Assembly: GCF_030315975.1 (NCBI RefSeq)
Contig: NZ_JASXSZ010000003.1
Coordinates: 556,254-620,253, forward strand
DNA from: Microbacterium candidum
Lineage (GTDB): Bacteria > Actinomycetota > Actinomycetes > Actinomycetales > Microbacteriaceae
Direction: 5' to 3'
Length of the DNA stretch: 64,000 nucleotides
Position 1 is the stretch's first letter, and the number at the start of each line of letters is the position of its first letter. This document shows, in pieces, positions 43,852 through 54,010 of the stretch. The notes beneath the pieces are model-generated. The model saw nothing but the letters and a program-made list of their open reading frames with translations, searched no databases and was not told the origin of the DNA. The position numbers and the translations under genes were made by a program.

Positions 43852-44799
43852 CTAAACCGCCGCCGACTGGGCCGCCTTCAAAGCCCTCTCGAGCGCGGCG
43901 AGGGTCGTCCGCACCGACGGCACGCGGTCTGCACCTTGAGCTGTGACGACGTGCAGCGTGCGCTCGTCGCCGGGCGGGAGCGGTCGCGTCACGATCCCCG
44001 GCATCGGCGGGAAGGACGCCACCGCCAGGGCGGGCAGCGTTGCGACGCCGATCCCCTGCGCGACGAGACCCTCGACGGCGGCGACGTTGTCGGTCTCGAA
44101 GGTGATGCGAGGCTCGAACCCGGCACGGTCGCACACCTCGAGGAGGTGGCCGCGACAGCGCGGGCATCCGGCGATCCAGTCCTCGTTTGAGAGGGTGGAG
44201 AGGTCGACGCTGCCGCCGTCCGCCGCGGAGTGGCCGGTGGGCAGGACGGCGAGGAAGGCATCGCGTCCGATCGTGTGGACGGACAGCCCGCGGGCGCTGA
44301 GGCGATGCGGGTCGTCGCGGTCGCCGGGGTAGCTGAACGTCAGCGCGATGTCGACACGGTCATCCCGGACGGCTTCGACGGCCTCCGGCGGCTCCGCCTC
44401 GACGTAGGTGACCGTGATCCCGGGGTGATGCTCGGCGAGGTCGGCGAGCAGACGCGGGACGAGCGTCGGCGATGCCGAAGGGAAGCCGGCCATCCGCACG
44501 CGTCCCGACCGCAGCCCGCGGAGCTCCGCGAGTTCACCGGCCGCCGCATCCAGCGCCGTCGTCACGGCGGGAGCGTGGCGGGCGAGCACACGCCCCGCCT
44601 CCGTCAGTCGCACCTTCCGACCAGCACGCTCGATGACGGGCACGCCGAGACGCTGCTCGAGGCGGCGCATCTGCTGGCTGAGGGCCGGCTGGCTGTAGCC
44701 GAGCGCTTCGGCGGCCGCCGTGAGCGACCCTTCATCCGCGATCGCCTTGACGACGCGGAGCGTGTGCACGTCGAAGTCGAGCTCCTCGAGATCCGTCAT
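43852..44799 (-). CDS. LysR-family transcriptional regulator
   Basis: A 315-residue protein with the LysR helix-turn-helix at residues 9-50 ([36 protein letters not shown]) and a periplasmic-binding-like effector domain. It is divergent from the class V aminotransferase gene and probably regulates it through the operator region between them. Confidence 0.88.
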   Translation of the reverse strand: MTDLEELDFDVHTLRVVKAIADEGSLTAAAEALGYSQPALSQQMRRLEQRLGVPVIERAGRKVRLTEAGRVLARHAPAVTTALDAAAGELAELRGLRSGRVRMAGFPSASPTLVPRLLADLAEHHPGITVTYVEAEPPEAVEAVRDDRVDIALTFSYPGDRDDPHRLSARGLSVHTIGRDAFLAVLPTGHSAADGGSVDLSTLSNEDWIAGCPRCRGHLLEVCDRAGFEPRITFETDNVAAVEGLVAQGIGVATLPALAVASFPPMPGIVTRPLPPGDERTLHVVTAQGADRVPSVRTTLAALERALKAAQSAAV

Positions 44800-44802
44800 G
44801 CC

Positions 44803-44838
44803 ATGATCATAACCCTGGTTTATGAATGTCATGATCAT
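44803..44838. promoter_or_regulatory. LysR operator region
   Basis: Two ATGATCAT palindromes (44803-44810, 44831-44838) flank ATAACCCTGGTTTAT (44809-44823), a T-N11-A type LysR box. Confidence 0.55.
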
Positions 44839-44880
44839 CATGCCGTAGACGAATTACTCGGCGTGCCGCAGTCTGGATGC

Positions 44881-45951
44881 ATGACACCCGTGACGCTTTC
44901 GCACGCAGACGCTCCGGCCATCGCCGATGCGTTCGTCGGCGGTGCCGGGTATCTGTCGGCCTGTACGACCGGTCTTCCCCCGCAGATCGCGCGCGACGCG
45001 ATCATCGCCGATGTTCTCGCCGCCGCCTCCGGGCGGCCGGATCCGATCGCGTATTCGGCTGCTGCGGAACGCTCCCGTGCGCACTTCGCGCGGCTGGTCT
45101 CCGTTTCGCTGGACCGCGTCGCCATCGGTTCACAGACCTCGGTGCTCGCGGCGCTCGTCGCCACGGCCGTGCCCGACGGTGCCGAGGTGCTGTGCACCGA
45201 GGGCGACTTCTCCTCGATCCTGCTGCCGTTCGTCCACGCCGGCCGCGACATCACCGTCCGCGTCGCGCCCGTTCACGAGCTCACGACTGCCATCACCGCC
45301 GACACCGCGCTCGTGGCGTTCTCCGTCGTACAGTCGGCGACGGGAGAGGTCGCGGACGTCGACGGGATCGTGGATGCGGCGGCCCGCGCGGGTGCGCTGA
45401 CCCTGTGCGACGCGACCCAGGCGGTCGGGTGGCTCCCGGTGGACGCATCCCGCTTCGACGCCGTCGTGTGCCACGCCTACAAGTGGCTGTGCTCGCCCCG
45501 GGGCGTCGCATTCCTCACTCTGTCGCCCCGGCTGCAGGACGCCGTGCGGCCCGTCTTCGCCGGCTGGTACGCGGGCGACGACCCGTGGAGCTCCTGCTAC
45601 GGCCATGAGGTCGAGCTCGCGCACGACGCCCGCCGATTCGACGTATCGCCCGCGTGGCAGGCGTTCGTCGGCGCCGAGCCCGCACTCGCCCTGTTCGCGC
45701 AGGCCGACCCGCGCGAGCTGTATGCCTACACGACGGGGCTCGCCGCGGCCTTCCGCGACCGCTGCGGGATTCCGCAGCCGGAGCGCCCGTCCGCGATCGT
45801 GACGTGGCCCGACGAGACGGGGTGCGACCTCGCGCGGCTGAGCGCCGCCGGCATAACGGCATCCGGCCGGGCCGGGCGGGCCCGTCTCGCGTTCCACGTC
45901 TTCAACGACCCGAGCGACGTCCGCCTCGCGGCGGCCGTGCTCGGCTTCTGA
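44881..45951 (+). CDS. class V aminotransferase (cysteine desulfurase-like fold)
   Basis: A 356-residue PLP enzyme. TLCDATQAVGWLPVD (PLP Asp) and CHAYKWLCSPRGVAFL (Schiff-base Lys near residue 204) are the fold-type I class V motifs. It lacks the Cys loop of NifS/SufS enzymes, so a kynureninase- or isopenicillin epimerase-like role is more likely. Product unknown. Confidence 0.82.
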   Translation: MTPVTLSHADAPAIADAFVGGAGYLSACTTGLPPQIARDAIIADVLAAASGRPDPIAYSAAAERSRAHFARLVSVSLDRVAIGSQTSVLAALVATAVPDGAEVLCTEGDFSSILLPFVHAGRDITVRVAPVHELTTAITADTALVAFSVVQSATGEVADVDGIVDAAARAGALTLCDATQAVGWLPVDASRFDAVVCHAYKWLCSPRGVAFLTLSPRLQDAVRPVFAGWYAGDDPWSSCYGHEVELAHDARRFDVSPAWQAFVGAEPALALFAQADPRELYAYTTGLAAAFRDRCGIPQPERPSAIVTWPDETGCDLARLSAAGITASGRAGRARLAFHVFNDPSDVRLAAAVLGF

Positions 45952-45957
45952 CGCCTC

Positions 45958-47214
45958 TCAGGCCGCTGCCGACGCGGTGCGCCGGCCGAGGGGCGAGAGA
46001 GCGATGACGGCGGCGACGACCACGAGCGCGCACAGCGCGAGGCCGCCGTATCCGATCCAGCCGAGGATGGCACCGGCCAGCGCCGCGCCCGCGGCCGCGC
46101 TGAACGCCATGATCGAGTCGCTGCGGCCCTGGCGACGCGGGCGCAGCGAGGTCACCGTCGCCTCGGTCAGCAGCGCGGCTCCCGAGACGGTCGCCGCGCT
46201 CCAGCCGAGGCCGAGGAGGATGAGCGCGAGCATGACCCCGCCCTCGCTTCCCGACAGAGTGGCCGCGACCACGAGGGCCGCGACGAGCAGCCCCTGGCCG
46301 AGGAGGATCACGCGCACCCGGCCCCAGCGGTCGGCGAGGATGCCGAAGACCGGCGACAGCCCGTACATCCCGAGGACGTGCATCGCGATCGTGACCCCCA
46401 CGACCGCCGTGACGGTCTCGGGCGACGCCATATGCGCGAGGTGGACCGGCGTCATCGCCATCACCGACGCCATGACGACGTGGGAGCCCGCGACGGCGAA
46501 GATCGCGTAGCGCGCGACGACGGGTCGGTCGACCTCGACGATGTGCTCCACCCGCGCCTCGCCGCTCGCCGCGAGCCGCTGCGCGGTCAGCAGCGGATCC
46601 GGATGCAGCGCCACCAGGTAGAGGACGAGTGCGCCGAGCTGCGCGACGGAGGAGAAGAGATACGACCCGGTCAGATGCGGCATCCCGACCGCGCGTCCGA
46701 CAGCCTCGCCGACCGGGACCAGGAGCGGCCCTGCCACTCCCCCGATCGTGGTCGCCCACACGACGATCGACAGGTCGCGTCCGCGCCGCTCGGTGGAGGC
46801 GAGGTCGGTCGCGGCGAACCGCGACTGCAGATTGCCGGCGTTGCCCGCGCCGATCATCAGCACGCCGATGAGGAGCACCGGGAACGAGCGCGCTGCGGCA
46901 GCCGCCACGACGACGACGATGCCGAGCAGAGCCAGCAGGTTCCCGAGGCTGAGGGAGAACAGCCGACCCCGGCGCGCCGCCAGGCGGGCGAGCGGGATGG
47001 CGGCGATCGCGGCGCCGAGGGTCACGGTCGCCGTCGCGAGGCCCGAGAGTGCGTCTTGGCCGGAGATGTCCGCCGCCAGGAGGGCGCCGAGCGACACCGT
47101 GGCGCCGAACGCGACGCTTCCGAGCACCTGACCGGTCGCAAGCGTCGCGACGGTGCGGCGCTGGATGCGTGCGACCTCCGCGACGCCGAGCGACGCTGTC
47201 AGGGTGTCAGGCAT
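45958..47214 (-). CDS. MFS transporter
   Basis: A 418-residue, 12-helix permease with the MFS motif FGILADRWGRVRVI between helices 8 and 9 and RLAARRGRLFSLS between 2 and 3. The start overlaps the FAH gene stop by 8 bp, so the two form an operon; it may import a compound degraded by that pathway. Confidence 0.85.
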   Translation of the reverse strand: MPDTLTASLGVAEVARIQRRTVATLATGQVLGSVAFGATVSLGALLAADISGQDALSGLATATVTLGAAIAAIPLARLAARRGRLFSLSLGNLLALLGIVVVVAAAAARSFPVLLIGVLMIGAGNAGNLQSRFAATDLASTERRGRDLSIVVWATTIGGVAGPLLVPVGEAVGRAVGMPHLTGSYLFSSVAQLGALVLYLVALHPDPLLTAQRLAASGEARVEHIVEVDRPVVARYAIFAVAGSHVVMASVMAMTPVHLAHMASPETVTAVVGVTIAMHVLGMYGLSPVFGILADRWGRVRVILLGQGLLVAALVVAATLSGSEGGVMLALILLGLGWSAATVSGAALLTEATVTSLRPRRQGRSDSIMAFSAAAGAALAGAILGWIGYGGLALCALVVVAAVIALSPLGRRTASAAA

Positions 47215-47971
47215 CCCGCACCGGGTTCCGGAGGATCCCGAGGCCGGTGATCTCGACCTCGACGACATCGCCCGCGACGAACGGGCCCACCCCTGCCGGA
47301 GTGCCCGTGAGGATGACGTCTCCCGGCAGCAGCGTGAACGCGGCGCAGGCGTAGGCGATGACGTCGGCGACGCTGTGCACCATGTCGGTGAGCGGCGCCT
47401 GCTGCCGCACCTCGCCGTTGACGCGGGTCGTCAGTGTCTTGCCGGCGACGTCGTAGTCCGTCTCGATCGCCGGGCCGAGCGGGCAGAAGGTGTCGAAGCC
47501 CTTCGCCCGGGCCCACTGGCCGTCGCTGCGCTGCAGGTCGCGTGCGGTCGCGTCGTTCGCGATCGTGTAGCCGAAGACGTACTCGAGAGCACGGTCGGCG
47601 GGCACGTTCTTCGCGATGCGGCCGATCACGACGGCGAGCTCGCCCTCGAAGTCGGTCTGCTGCGACTGCACCGGGCGCACGATCGTGTCGCCGGGCCCGA
47701 TCACCGACGTGTTCGGCTTGAAGAACAGGAGTGGCTCAGCAGGAGCCTCGTTGCCGAACTCGGCCGCGTGGTCTCGATAGTTGCGGCCGACGGCCACGAT
47801 CTTCGACCGCGGGATGACGGGCGCCAGCAGCGCCGCGTCCGCGAGCGGCACGCGCTCCCCCGTCGTGTCGTAACCGGCGAACATCGGGTCGCCCGCGAGG
47901 ACGACGAGCTCGTCGTCGTCGACGATGCCGAAGCGGATGGAGTCCTGGTGGCTGAAGCGCGCGATCCTCAC
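47207..47971 (-). CDS. fumarylacetoacetate hydrolase family protein
   Basis: A 254-residue protein with the FAH signatures KIVAVGRNYRDHAAEFGN, LLFFKPNTSVIG, FEGELAVVIGR and VFGYTIANDATARDLQ, including the metal-binding Glu residues (DFEGELAVVIG). It hydrolyses acylpyruvate-type bonds in aromatic or sugar-acid degradation; the specific substrate is not evident. Confidence 0.9.
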   Translation of the reverse strand: MRIARFSHQDSIRFGIVDDDELVVLAGDPMFAGYDTTGERVPLADAALLAPVIPRSKIVAVGRNYRDHAAEFGNEAPAEPLLFFKPNTSVIGPGDTIVRPVQSQQTDFEGELAVVIGRIAKNVPADRALEYVFGYTIANDATARDLQRSDGQWARAKGFDTFCPLGPAIETDYDVAGKTLTTRVNGEVRQQAPLTDMVHSVADVIAYACAAFTLLPGDVILTGTPAGVGPFVAGDVVEVEITGLGILRNPVRDA

Positions 47972-47999
47972 CGCTCAAGCCTAGTCAGCCAGGCCGAAG

Positions 48000-48079
48000 C
48001 AGGGGGTTCCGGCCGAGGCGAGGGCCGGTTCCCCCGGGTCGCGCCACGAACCCCCTGCCTCGAGCGAGACAGGGGGTTC
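48000..48079. terminator. triple CAGGGGGTTC repeat forming alternative hairpins
   Basis: CAGGGGGTTC at 48000-48009 and 48070-48079 can each pair with GAACCCCCTG at 48048-48057. The 3' pair is a terminator for ilvE on the minus strand. Confidence 0.55.
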
Positions 48080-48093
48080 GGTGCAGATGCGGG

Positions 48094-49206
48094 TCAGGCG
48101 TCGAGGCGCAGCATCCACCCGTGCCGGTCTTCGACGCGGCCGTACTGGATTCCGGTGAGCTCGTCGCGCAGCGACATCGCCAGCTCGGTCGCCTCGGGCC
48201 CGTCGTGGACGATCTCGAAGTCGTCCGACTTGAGGCGGCCGATCGGCACGAGCACCGCCGCGGTGCCGCACGCGAATGCGCCCACGATCTCGCCGGATGC
48301 GGCGCCCTCGCGCCACTCGTCGATCGTCACCTTGCGCTGCTCGACCGTGAGGCCGCGGTCCTTCGCCAGCTGGAGGATCGAGGCGACCGTGACGCCCTCG
48401 AGGATCGAGTCGGATGCCGGCGTGATGAGACGGCCGTCGCGGGTGACGAGCACGACATTCATCCCGCCGAGCTCCTCGAGGTAGGGACCGTCGAGGAAGA
48501 GCACCTGCTGGCAGCCCTTCTCATACGCCTCGGCCTGCGGGAGCAGGCTCGATGCGTAATTGCCGCCGGTCTTCGCGGCACCCGTGCCGCCCTTGCCGGC
48601 GCGCGCGTAGTTCGTGGAGAGCCAGATGTCCACCGGCGCGATGCCGGTCGGGAAGTAGGGGCCCGCCGGGCTCGCGATGACGTAGAACGCCACCTTCTTG
48701 GCCGCCCGGACGCCGAGGAACGCCTCCTTGGCGAACATGAAGGGCCGCAGGTACAGGCTCTCCTCGTCTTTCTTCGTCACCCAGTCGCCGTCGACCGCGA
48801 TGAGCTGCTTGAGCGACTCGATGAAGTACTCGGTCGGCAGTTCGGGCAGCGCGAGGCGCCGTGCCGACCGCTGCAGACGCGCGGCATTGCGGTCGGGGCG
48901 GAAGGTCCAGATCGAGCCGTCGGCGTGACGGTACGCCTTCAGACCCTCGAAGATCTCCTGCGAATAGTGCAGGACGGCCGCTGCGGGGTCGAGCGCGATC
49001 GGCCCGTAGGGCTCTACCTGGGGACGGTGCCATCCGCCCTTCTCCGACCAGCAGAGGTCGACCATGTGGTCGGTGAAGTGGATGCCGAAGCCGGGCGCCG
49101 CGAGGATCTCCTCGCGCTCGGCTTCCGAGGTGGGGTCGTCGTTGCGCGTGACCCGCCAGATGAGACCTGCGGCGGAGGGTGCCTGGAGGTTGAGGTCGAT
49201 GGCCAT
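48094..49206 (-). CDS. ilvE: branched-chain amino acid aminotransferase
   Basis: A 370-residue fold-type IV PLP enzyme: FGIHFTDHMVDLCWSEKGGW at the N-terminus, HYSQEIFEGLKAYR, LYLRPFMFAKE, TGGNYASSLLPQAEAYEKGC (PLP Lys region) and ELGGMNVVLV. It makes leucine, isoleucine and valine from their keto acids, in keeping with leuB upstream and ilvBNC further right. Confidence 0.95.
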   Translation of the reverse strand: MAIDLNLQAPSAAGLIWRVTRNDDPTSEAEREEILAAPGFGIHFTDHMVDLCWSEKGGWHRPQVEPYGPIALDPAAAVLHYSQEIFEGLKAYRHADGSIWTFRPDRNAARLQRSARRLALPELPTEYFIESLKQLIAVDGDWVTKKDEESLYLRPFMFAKEAFLGVRAAKKVAFYVIASPAGPYFPTGIAPVDIWLSTNYARAGKGGTGAAKTGGNYASSLLPQAEAYEKGCQQVLFLDGPYLEELGGMNVVLVTRDGRLITPASDSILEGVTVASILQLAKDRGLTVEQRKVTIDEWREGAASGEIVGAFACGTAAVLVPIGRLKSDDFEIVHDGPEATELAMSLRDELTGIQYGRVEDRHGWMLRLDA

Positions 49207-49257
49207 GTCGTGTCCTGTCGATCGGATGCTGCGGCGTCGTGTGCCGTCGCCCCCAGG

Positions 49258-50316
49258 CTACGCCTGGAGACGGGCGGCGATCGCGTCGCCGATCTGCGAA
49301 GTTGAGCGGGTGGAGGCGCCCCGGTCGGCGATGTCGTCCTCGACGGCGCGGGTGACGCGCGCGGATTCGCTGTGCAGCCCGAGGTGGTCGAGCAGCAGGG
49401 CGGTGGACAGGATCGCCGCAGTGGGGTCGGCCTTCTGCTGCCCCGCGATGTCGGGCGCCGACCCGTGCACGGGCTCGAACATCGACGGGAACGCGCCGTC
49501 CGGGTTGATGTTGCCGGAGGCGGCGAGGCCGATGCCACCGGTGACGGCGCCGGCCAGGTCAGTCAGGATGTCGCCGAAGAGGTTGTCGGTGACGATGACG
49601 TCGAAGCGGCCCGGGTTCGTGACCAGGAAGATCGTCGCCGCGTCGACGTGCAGGTAGTCTACGGCCACGTCGGGGTGCTCCAGCGCCACGGCGTCCACGA
49701 TCCGCTTCCACATGCCGCCCGCGTGCACGAGGACGTTCGTCTTGTGCACGAGCGTGAGCTTCCTGCGGCGGCGCTCGGCGAGGTCGAACGCGTAGCGCAC
49801 GACCCGCTCGACCCCGTACGCCGTGTTGACCGATGTCTCGTTGGCGACCTCGTGCGGCGTGCCGCGGCGGATCGCGCCGCCGTTGCCGACGTACGGGCCT
49901 TCGGTGCCCTCGCGGACGACGACGAAGTCGATGTCGCCCGGGTCTGCCAGCGGGCTGCCGGCACCAGGGTAGAGCTTGGACGGCCGCAGGTTGACGTAGT
50001 GGTCGAGCTCGAAGCGCAGCTTCAGAAGGAGCCCGCGCTCGATGTTGGCGTCCTTGAGGCGCGGGTCGCCGGGGGTTCCGCCGACCGCGCCGAGGAGGAT
50101 CGCGTCGTGCGCCTTGATCGCCTCGAGATCCGCGTCGGTGAGCGTGTCGCCGGTCTCGAGATAGCGGCCGGCGCCCAGCGAGAACGGCGTCTTCTCGAAG
50201 CGGACGCCGCTGCCCGCGGTCGCCGCATCCAGCACCTTCTCCGCCTCGGCCACGACCTCCGGGCCGATGCCGTCACCCGGGATGACGGCGAGCTTCACGA
50301 CACGCTGCTCCTGCAC
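49258..50316 (-). CDS. leuB: 3-isopropylmalate dehydrogenase
   Basis: A 352-residue enzyme of leucine synthesis: [11 protein letters not shown] at the start, [45 protein letters not shown] and [20 protein letters not shown] with the metal/substrate Asp residues. Two GTG starts (50316 and 50298) each have AGGAG at 7-nt spacing. Confidence 0.95.
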   Translation of the reverse strand: MQEQRVVKLAVIPGDGIGPEVVAEAEKVLDAATAGSGVRFEKTPFSLGAGRYLETGDTLTDADLEAIKAHDAILLGAVGGTPGDPRLKDANIERGLLLKLRFELDHYVNLRPSKLYPGAGSPLADPGDIDFVVVREGTEGPYVGNGGAIRRGTPHEVANETSVNTAYGVERVVRYAFDLAERRRRKLTLVHKTNVLVHAGGMWKRIVDAVALEHPDVAVDYLHVDAATIFLVTNPGRFDVIVTDNLFGDILTDLAGAVTGGIGLAASGNINPDGAFPSMFEPVHGSAPDIAGQQKADPTAAILSTALLLDHLGLHSESARVTRAVEDDIADRGASTRSTSQIGDAIAARLQA

Positions 50317-50454
50317 AGGACTTCTCCTTGATCCGCGCGCTGCGAACGCGCACCGTCCCAGGTTATCCGTCGCCAGGATGCGTCGAAGCCGCGTGTCACG
50401 GCACGAGCGCCGCCGTGATCCCGCACCCGCGGGCGTGCCGATGCGGTGCCGCGA

Positions 50455-52005
50455 TCAGTGCGCGTCGGGGCGCGCCAGCTTGCCGCGGCCGAGCATGGTC
50501 GCCGCGATCACGGCGGCCGCCAGGACGAATCCTGCGCCGATGATCGAGGTCACCGCGACGCCGGCGTCGAACGCCGACGCGGCAGCCGCCTGCAGCGCGG
50601 CACCGAGGTCGCCGCCCACCTGCTCCGCGGCATGCGCGGCACCGCCGAGCGTCTCCCGCGCGGCCGCGGCACCGGCCTCCGTGATCCCGTCCGGGATCAC
50701 GAGGTTCGTCCGGTACATCGCGGTCAGGATGCCGCCGAGGATCGTCGTGCCGAGCACGGCGCCGATCTCGTACGCCGTCTCCGACACCGCGCTCGCCGCC
50801 CCGGCCTTCGCGGCGGGGGCGCTCGACAGCGCCAGCTCGTTCGACACGGTCTCGGCCATGCCGATGCCGATCCCGAGGAGGACCGATGCTGCGACCAGCA
50901 GCGCGAGCGCGGAGTCGTGCGCCACGAACGCCGTCAGCACGTAGCCGACGAACGAGACCATGAGGGCGGCGGGGACGAGGATGCGCGGGGGGACGCGCTT
51001 CGAGATCGGCACGACGACGAGCCCGGCGACGATCATCGCGACGAGAGCGGGAACAAGCACGAAGCCCGCGACCATGGGTGAAAGCCCCAGGACGAGCTGG
51101 AGGTGCTGGGCGATGAAGTACTCGAAGCCGACGAACGCGATGACGCTCAGAAGGTTCACGAGCAGGGCGCCCGTGAAGGTGCCCACACGGAACAGGCGCA
51201 CGTCGAGCATCGGGATGTCCATCCGCAGCTGCCGGCGGACGAAGAGCGCGCCGATGCCGATGCCGGCGGCGAACATGGCCAGCCAGCCGGGCAGCGGACC
51301 GTCGACGGCGATCTCCTTGATCGCGTAGACGACGAGGACCATCGCGACGATCGACATCAGGATGCTGAGCGGGTCGATGCGGCCCGGGTTCGGGTCGCGG
51401 CTCTCCGGCACGAGGAACGGAGCGAAGACGAGGAGCGGCACGAGGACCGGCACCGCGAGGAGGAACACGGAGCCCCAGGCGAAGTGCTCGAGCAGCATCC
51501 CGCCGACGATCGGGCCGAGCGCGGCGCCGGCGGAGAACGCGGACGCCCAGATGGCGATCGCGAGACGCCGCTGGTTGCGGTCGCCGAAGATACTGCGGAT
51601 GAGCGACAGCGTCGAGGGCATGAGCAGCGCACCGAACACGCCCATCGCGGCGCGCGCGGCGATCAGCCATTCCGCGGACGGCGCGAACGCCGCGAGCACG
51701 GACACGGCGGCGAAGCCGGTGGCGCCGATGAGCAGCATCCTCCGACGTCCGAAGCGGTCGCCGAGCGTGCCGGCCGTGACGAGGAACGCGGCGAGGACGA
51801 GCGGATAGACGTCGATCATCCACAGCTGCTGGATGCCGGTCGGCTCCAGGTGCAGCGCGATCTGCGGCAGCGCGAAGTGCAGCACCGTGCCGTCGATCGA
51901 GACGAGGAGCACCGGCAGCATCAGCACGGTGAGCGCCGTCCACCCGCGCCAGCCGACGCGCGGGGGCAGCGCCGTGGGCGTGGTGGCGGTCGTCTCGACG
52001 TACAT
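50455..52005 (-). CDS. MFS drug efflux transporter (DHA2-like, 14 helices)
   Basis: A 516-residue permease: VSIDGTVLHFALPQIALHL (helix 1 motif), GTLGDRFGRRRMLLIG (motif A) and LGPIVGGMLLEHFAWGSVFL (motif C of antiporters). It is similar to LfrA/QacA-type exporters. It is divergent from a TetR gene with palindromes between them. The start at 52005 was preferred because the -10 box TATAGA (52027-52022) leaves no room for the ATG at 52020. Confidence 0.88.
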   Translation of the reverse strand: MYVETTATTPTALPPRVGWRGWTALTVLMLPVLLVSIDGTVLHFALPQIALHLEPTGIQQLWMIDVYPLVLAAFLVTAGTLGDRFGRRRMLLIGATGFAAVSVLAAFAPSAEWLIAARAAMGVFGALLMPSTLSLIRSIFGDRNQRRLAIAIWASAFSAGAALGPIVGGMLLEHFAWGSVFLLAVPVLVPLLVFAPFLVPESRDPNPGRIDPLSILMSIVAMVLVVYAIKEIAVDGPLPGWLAMFAAGIGIGALFVRRQLRMDIPMLDVRLFRVGTFTGALLVNLLSVIAFVGFEYFIAQHLQLVLGLSPMVAGFVLVPALVAMIVAGLVVVPISKRVPPRILVPAALMVSFVGYVLTAFVAHDSALALLVAASVLLGIGIGMAETVSNELALSSAPAAKAGAASAVSETAYEIGAVLGTTILGGILTAMYRTNLVIPDGITEAGAAAARETLGGAAHAAEQVGGDLGAALQAAAASAFDAGVAVTSIIGAGFVLAAAVIAATMLGRGKLARPDAH

Positions 52006-52021
52006 CTCTTCCTCATTCATT

Positions 52022-52060
52022 TCTATACCGTCTGGTCGGTACACTAACTCTGGTATGTTA
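52022..52060. promoter_or_regulatory. divergent promoter/operator of the TetR-MFS pair
   Basis: Palindromes TACCG-N6-CGGTA (52026-52041) and TAAC-N8-GTTA (52045-52060) overlap the transporter -10 box TATAGA and the tetR -10 box TATGTT (52054-52059), which lies 6 nt before the tetR ATG. Confidence 0.6.
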
Positions 52061-52065
52061 GCAGA

Positions 52066-52611
52066 ATGAGCCGCCCGCCACGAGCCCGAGACACCGTGCT
52101 GGACGCCTACGAGCGCATCCTCGTCGAGGACGGCGCCCGCGGCGCGACCCTGGATGCGACCGCGCGCGCTGCGGGTGTGTCGAAGGGCGGACTTCTCTAC
52201 CACTACGCCTCGAAGGACGCGCTCCAGAACGCCGTCGTCGAGCGGCTGCGCGCCCTCGTCGAGGCCGATATCGCGACGATCGAGTCCGCACCCGAGGGTG
52301 CCGTCGCGTATTTCGTGCGGTCGTCCGTCATGGAGGACGACGAGCTCGACCGGGCGATCGTCGCGACCTCGCGCCTGGCGCAGAGCGGTCATTCCGGCGC
52401 GACGGCGGCGCTGGTCGAGATGCGGGAGGCGTGGGAGAGCGTGCTGCGGCCGCACGTGCGGGATGCCGCGGCTCTCGATCTGGTGATGCTCGTGAGCGAC
52501 GGGCTCTACTTCAACAACGCGCTCGGCGGCGACACTCCGCTGACGGCGGTGCCGCAGGGCGCCGCGCTCGATGCGCTCGTCGAGCTCGTGGTCGGCATCG
52601 CGGCCGAGTAG
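52066..52611 (+). CDS. TetR-family repressor
   Basis: A 181-residue protein with an N-terminal TetR helix-turn-helix (GARGATLDATARAAGVSKGG, LLYHYASKDAL, residues 23-55). Leaderless start with TATGTT at 6 nt. It probably represses the divergent efflux gene and itself through the operator between them. Confidence 0.88.
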   Translation: MSRPPRARDTVLDAYERILVEDGARGATLDATARAAGVSKGGLLYHYASKDALQNAVVERLRALVEADIATIESAPEGAVAYFVRSSVMEDDELDRAIVATSRLAQSGHSGATAALVEMREAWESVLRPHVRDAAALDLVMLVSDGLYFNNALGGDTPLTAVPQGAALDALVELVVGIAAE

Positions 52612-52663
52612 GCCCCTGGCCCGCGACCGAATAGCACTCGCCGCGCCCGCGCCGCGCGCCCAG

Positions 52664-52730
52664 AACAGGAGAATCGGCGAAGACAGGAGGATGCGCCGCG
52701 GATCGTCCTGTCTCCGCCGAACCACCTGTT
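52664..52730. repeat. 67-bp imperfect palindrome between convergent genes
   Basis: Left arm AACAGGAGAATCGGCGAAGA continuing to CAGGA matches the complement of the right arm at about 22 of 25 positions. It may be a REP-like element and may terminate tetR and the ECF42 gene. Confidence 0.55.
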
Positions 52731-52755
52731 TTGGCGGTGAGGATGGACCTGCGGG

Positions 52756-53991
52756 TCACCCCAAGACTGTGAGCTTGCGCTCGAGGTAGCGTCGTGCGGC
52801 CGCATCCGTCTCGTAATCGATCGCGCGCCGGTAGTCGGCCGCCGCCTCCGCGATGTCCCCGGTCCGCGCGCTCATGTCCGCGCGCGCCGCATACGCCTGG
52901 GCGGCCAGCGTCCCGGTGAAGAGGTCGTCCGCATCCAGCTCGTCACGCGCGCAGCCCGGCCCGACAGCGGCACTGTGGCCGCGGGCGACCAGACGCGCAA
53001 GACGCGCGGACGGCGCGGGCCACACCGCGACGAGGCCGTCGTAGAGGCGGGCGATCGACGTCCAGTCGGTGGCATCCCACCGCGGTGCGAGATCGTGCAG
53101 CCCCGCGATGCCGGCCTGCAGCGCGAAACGGCCCGTGCCGGCCTGCAGCGCCCGTGTCGCGAGCGACTCCCCCTCCGCGATGAGGTCTTCGTCCCACGCG
53201 ATGCGGTCGGCGGTCGCGAGGTCGACGAGCTCCCCCGCCGGATCCACGCGAGTCGCCTGGCGCGCCTCGGTCAGAAGGAGGAGTCCCAGAAGACCGGATG
53301 CCTCGGGCTCACCGGGCGCGATGCGCAGCGCATCGCGTGCGAGGTCCACGGCATCGCCTCGCAGCCGCGTGCTCTCCTCCCGGGTCGGCGCGGCGTACCC
53401 AGCCGTGTACACGAGGTAGATGACGGCGAGGGCGACGGGAAGACGAGCGCGCACCTGCCGCACGTCATCCATCGCGAAGCGCACGGGCGAGTCGTGCAGC
53501 CTCTTCTTCGCTCGCGTCAGCCGCGCGGCCATCGTCGCCTCGGGGACGAGGAGCATCGCGGCGACGTCACGCGTCGGGACCCCGCACACGAAGCGCAGGG
53601 CGAGCGCCAGCTGCGTCTCCTCCGCGATGTCCGGGTGGCACACCATGAGGATCAGCTCGAGCCGCTCGTCGCCGGTGAAGGCGAACCCGGCCATGTCGTC
53701 CTCCCCGGGATACGGGGGCGCCGCGCGCCGCGCCTCGAAGGCGAGCGCTGACAGCGCACGGTCTGCGGTCTGCGCGCGCCGCACGTGGTCGATCGCGATG
53801 CGGCGCGCCGCCGTCGTGATCCACGCCGCGGGGTTGTCGATCCGAGCGCCGGAGCGTTCCTGCGCCAGAGCGCGGAGGAACGCGTCCTGCACGGCGTCCT
53901 CGGCGAGTTGGAGGTCACCCGTGTAGGCGGTCACCGCACCGAGGATGCGACCGGCATCCGCCCGGTACGCATCCTCGATGCGGCTCGTCAC
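52756..53991 (-). CDS. ECF42-type RNA polymerase sigma factor
   Basis: A 411-residue protein: sigma region 2 (GRILGAVTAYTGDLQLAEDA, VQDAFLRAL), region 4 (TRDVAAMLLVPEATMAARLT) and a long C-terminal TPR-like extension (DUF6596) ending in IAEAAADYRRAIDYETDAAA. This is the ECF42 architecture, in which the extension is needed for activity. It lies 19 bp after its typical DGPF partner. Start GTG 53991 has GGAG upstream. Confidence 0.9.
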   Translation of the reverse strand: MTSRIEDAYRADAGRILGAVTAYTGDLQLAEDAVQDAFLRALAQERSGARIDNPAAWITTAARRIAIDHVRRAQTADRALSALAFEARRAAPPYPGEDDMAGFAFTGDERLELILMVCHPDIAEETQLALALRFVCGVPTRDVAAMLLVPEATMAARLTRAKKRLHDSPVRFAMDDVRQVRARLPVALAVIYLVYTAGYAAPTREESTRLRGDAVDLARDALRIAPGEPEASGLLGLLLLTEARQATRVDPAGELVDLATADRIAWDEDLIAEGESLATRALQAGTGRFALQAGIAGLHDLAPRWDATDWTSIARLYDGLVAVWPAPSARLARLVARGHSAAVGPGCARDELDADDLFTGTLAAQAYAARADMSARTGDIAEAAADYRRAIDYETDAAARRYLERKLTVLG

Positions 53992-54010
53992 TTCTGCTCC
54001 GCCGCGTCTT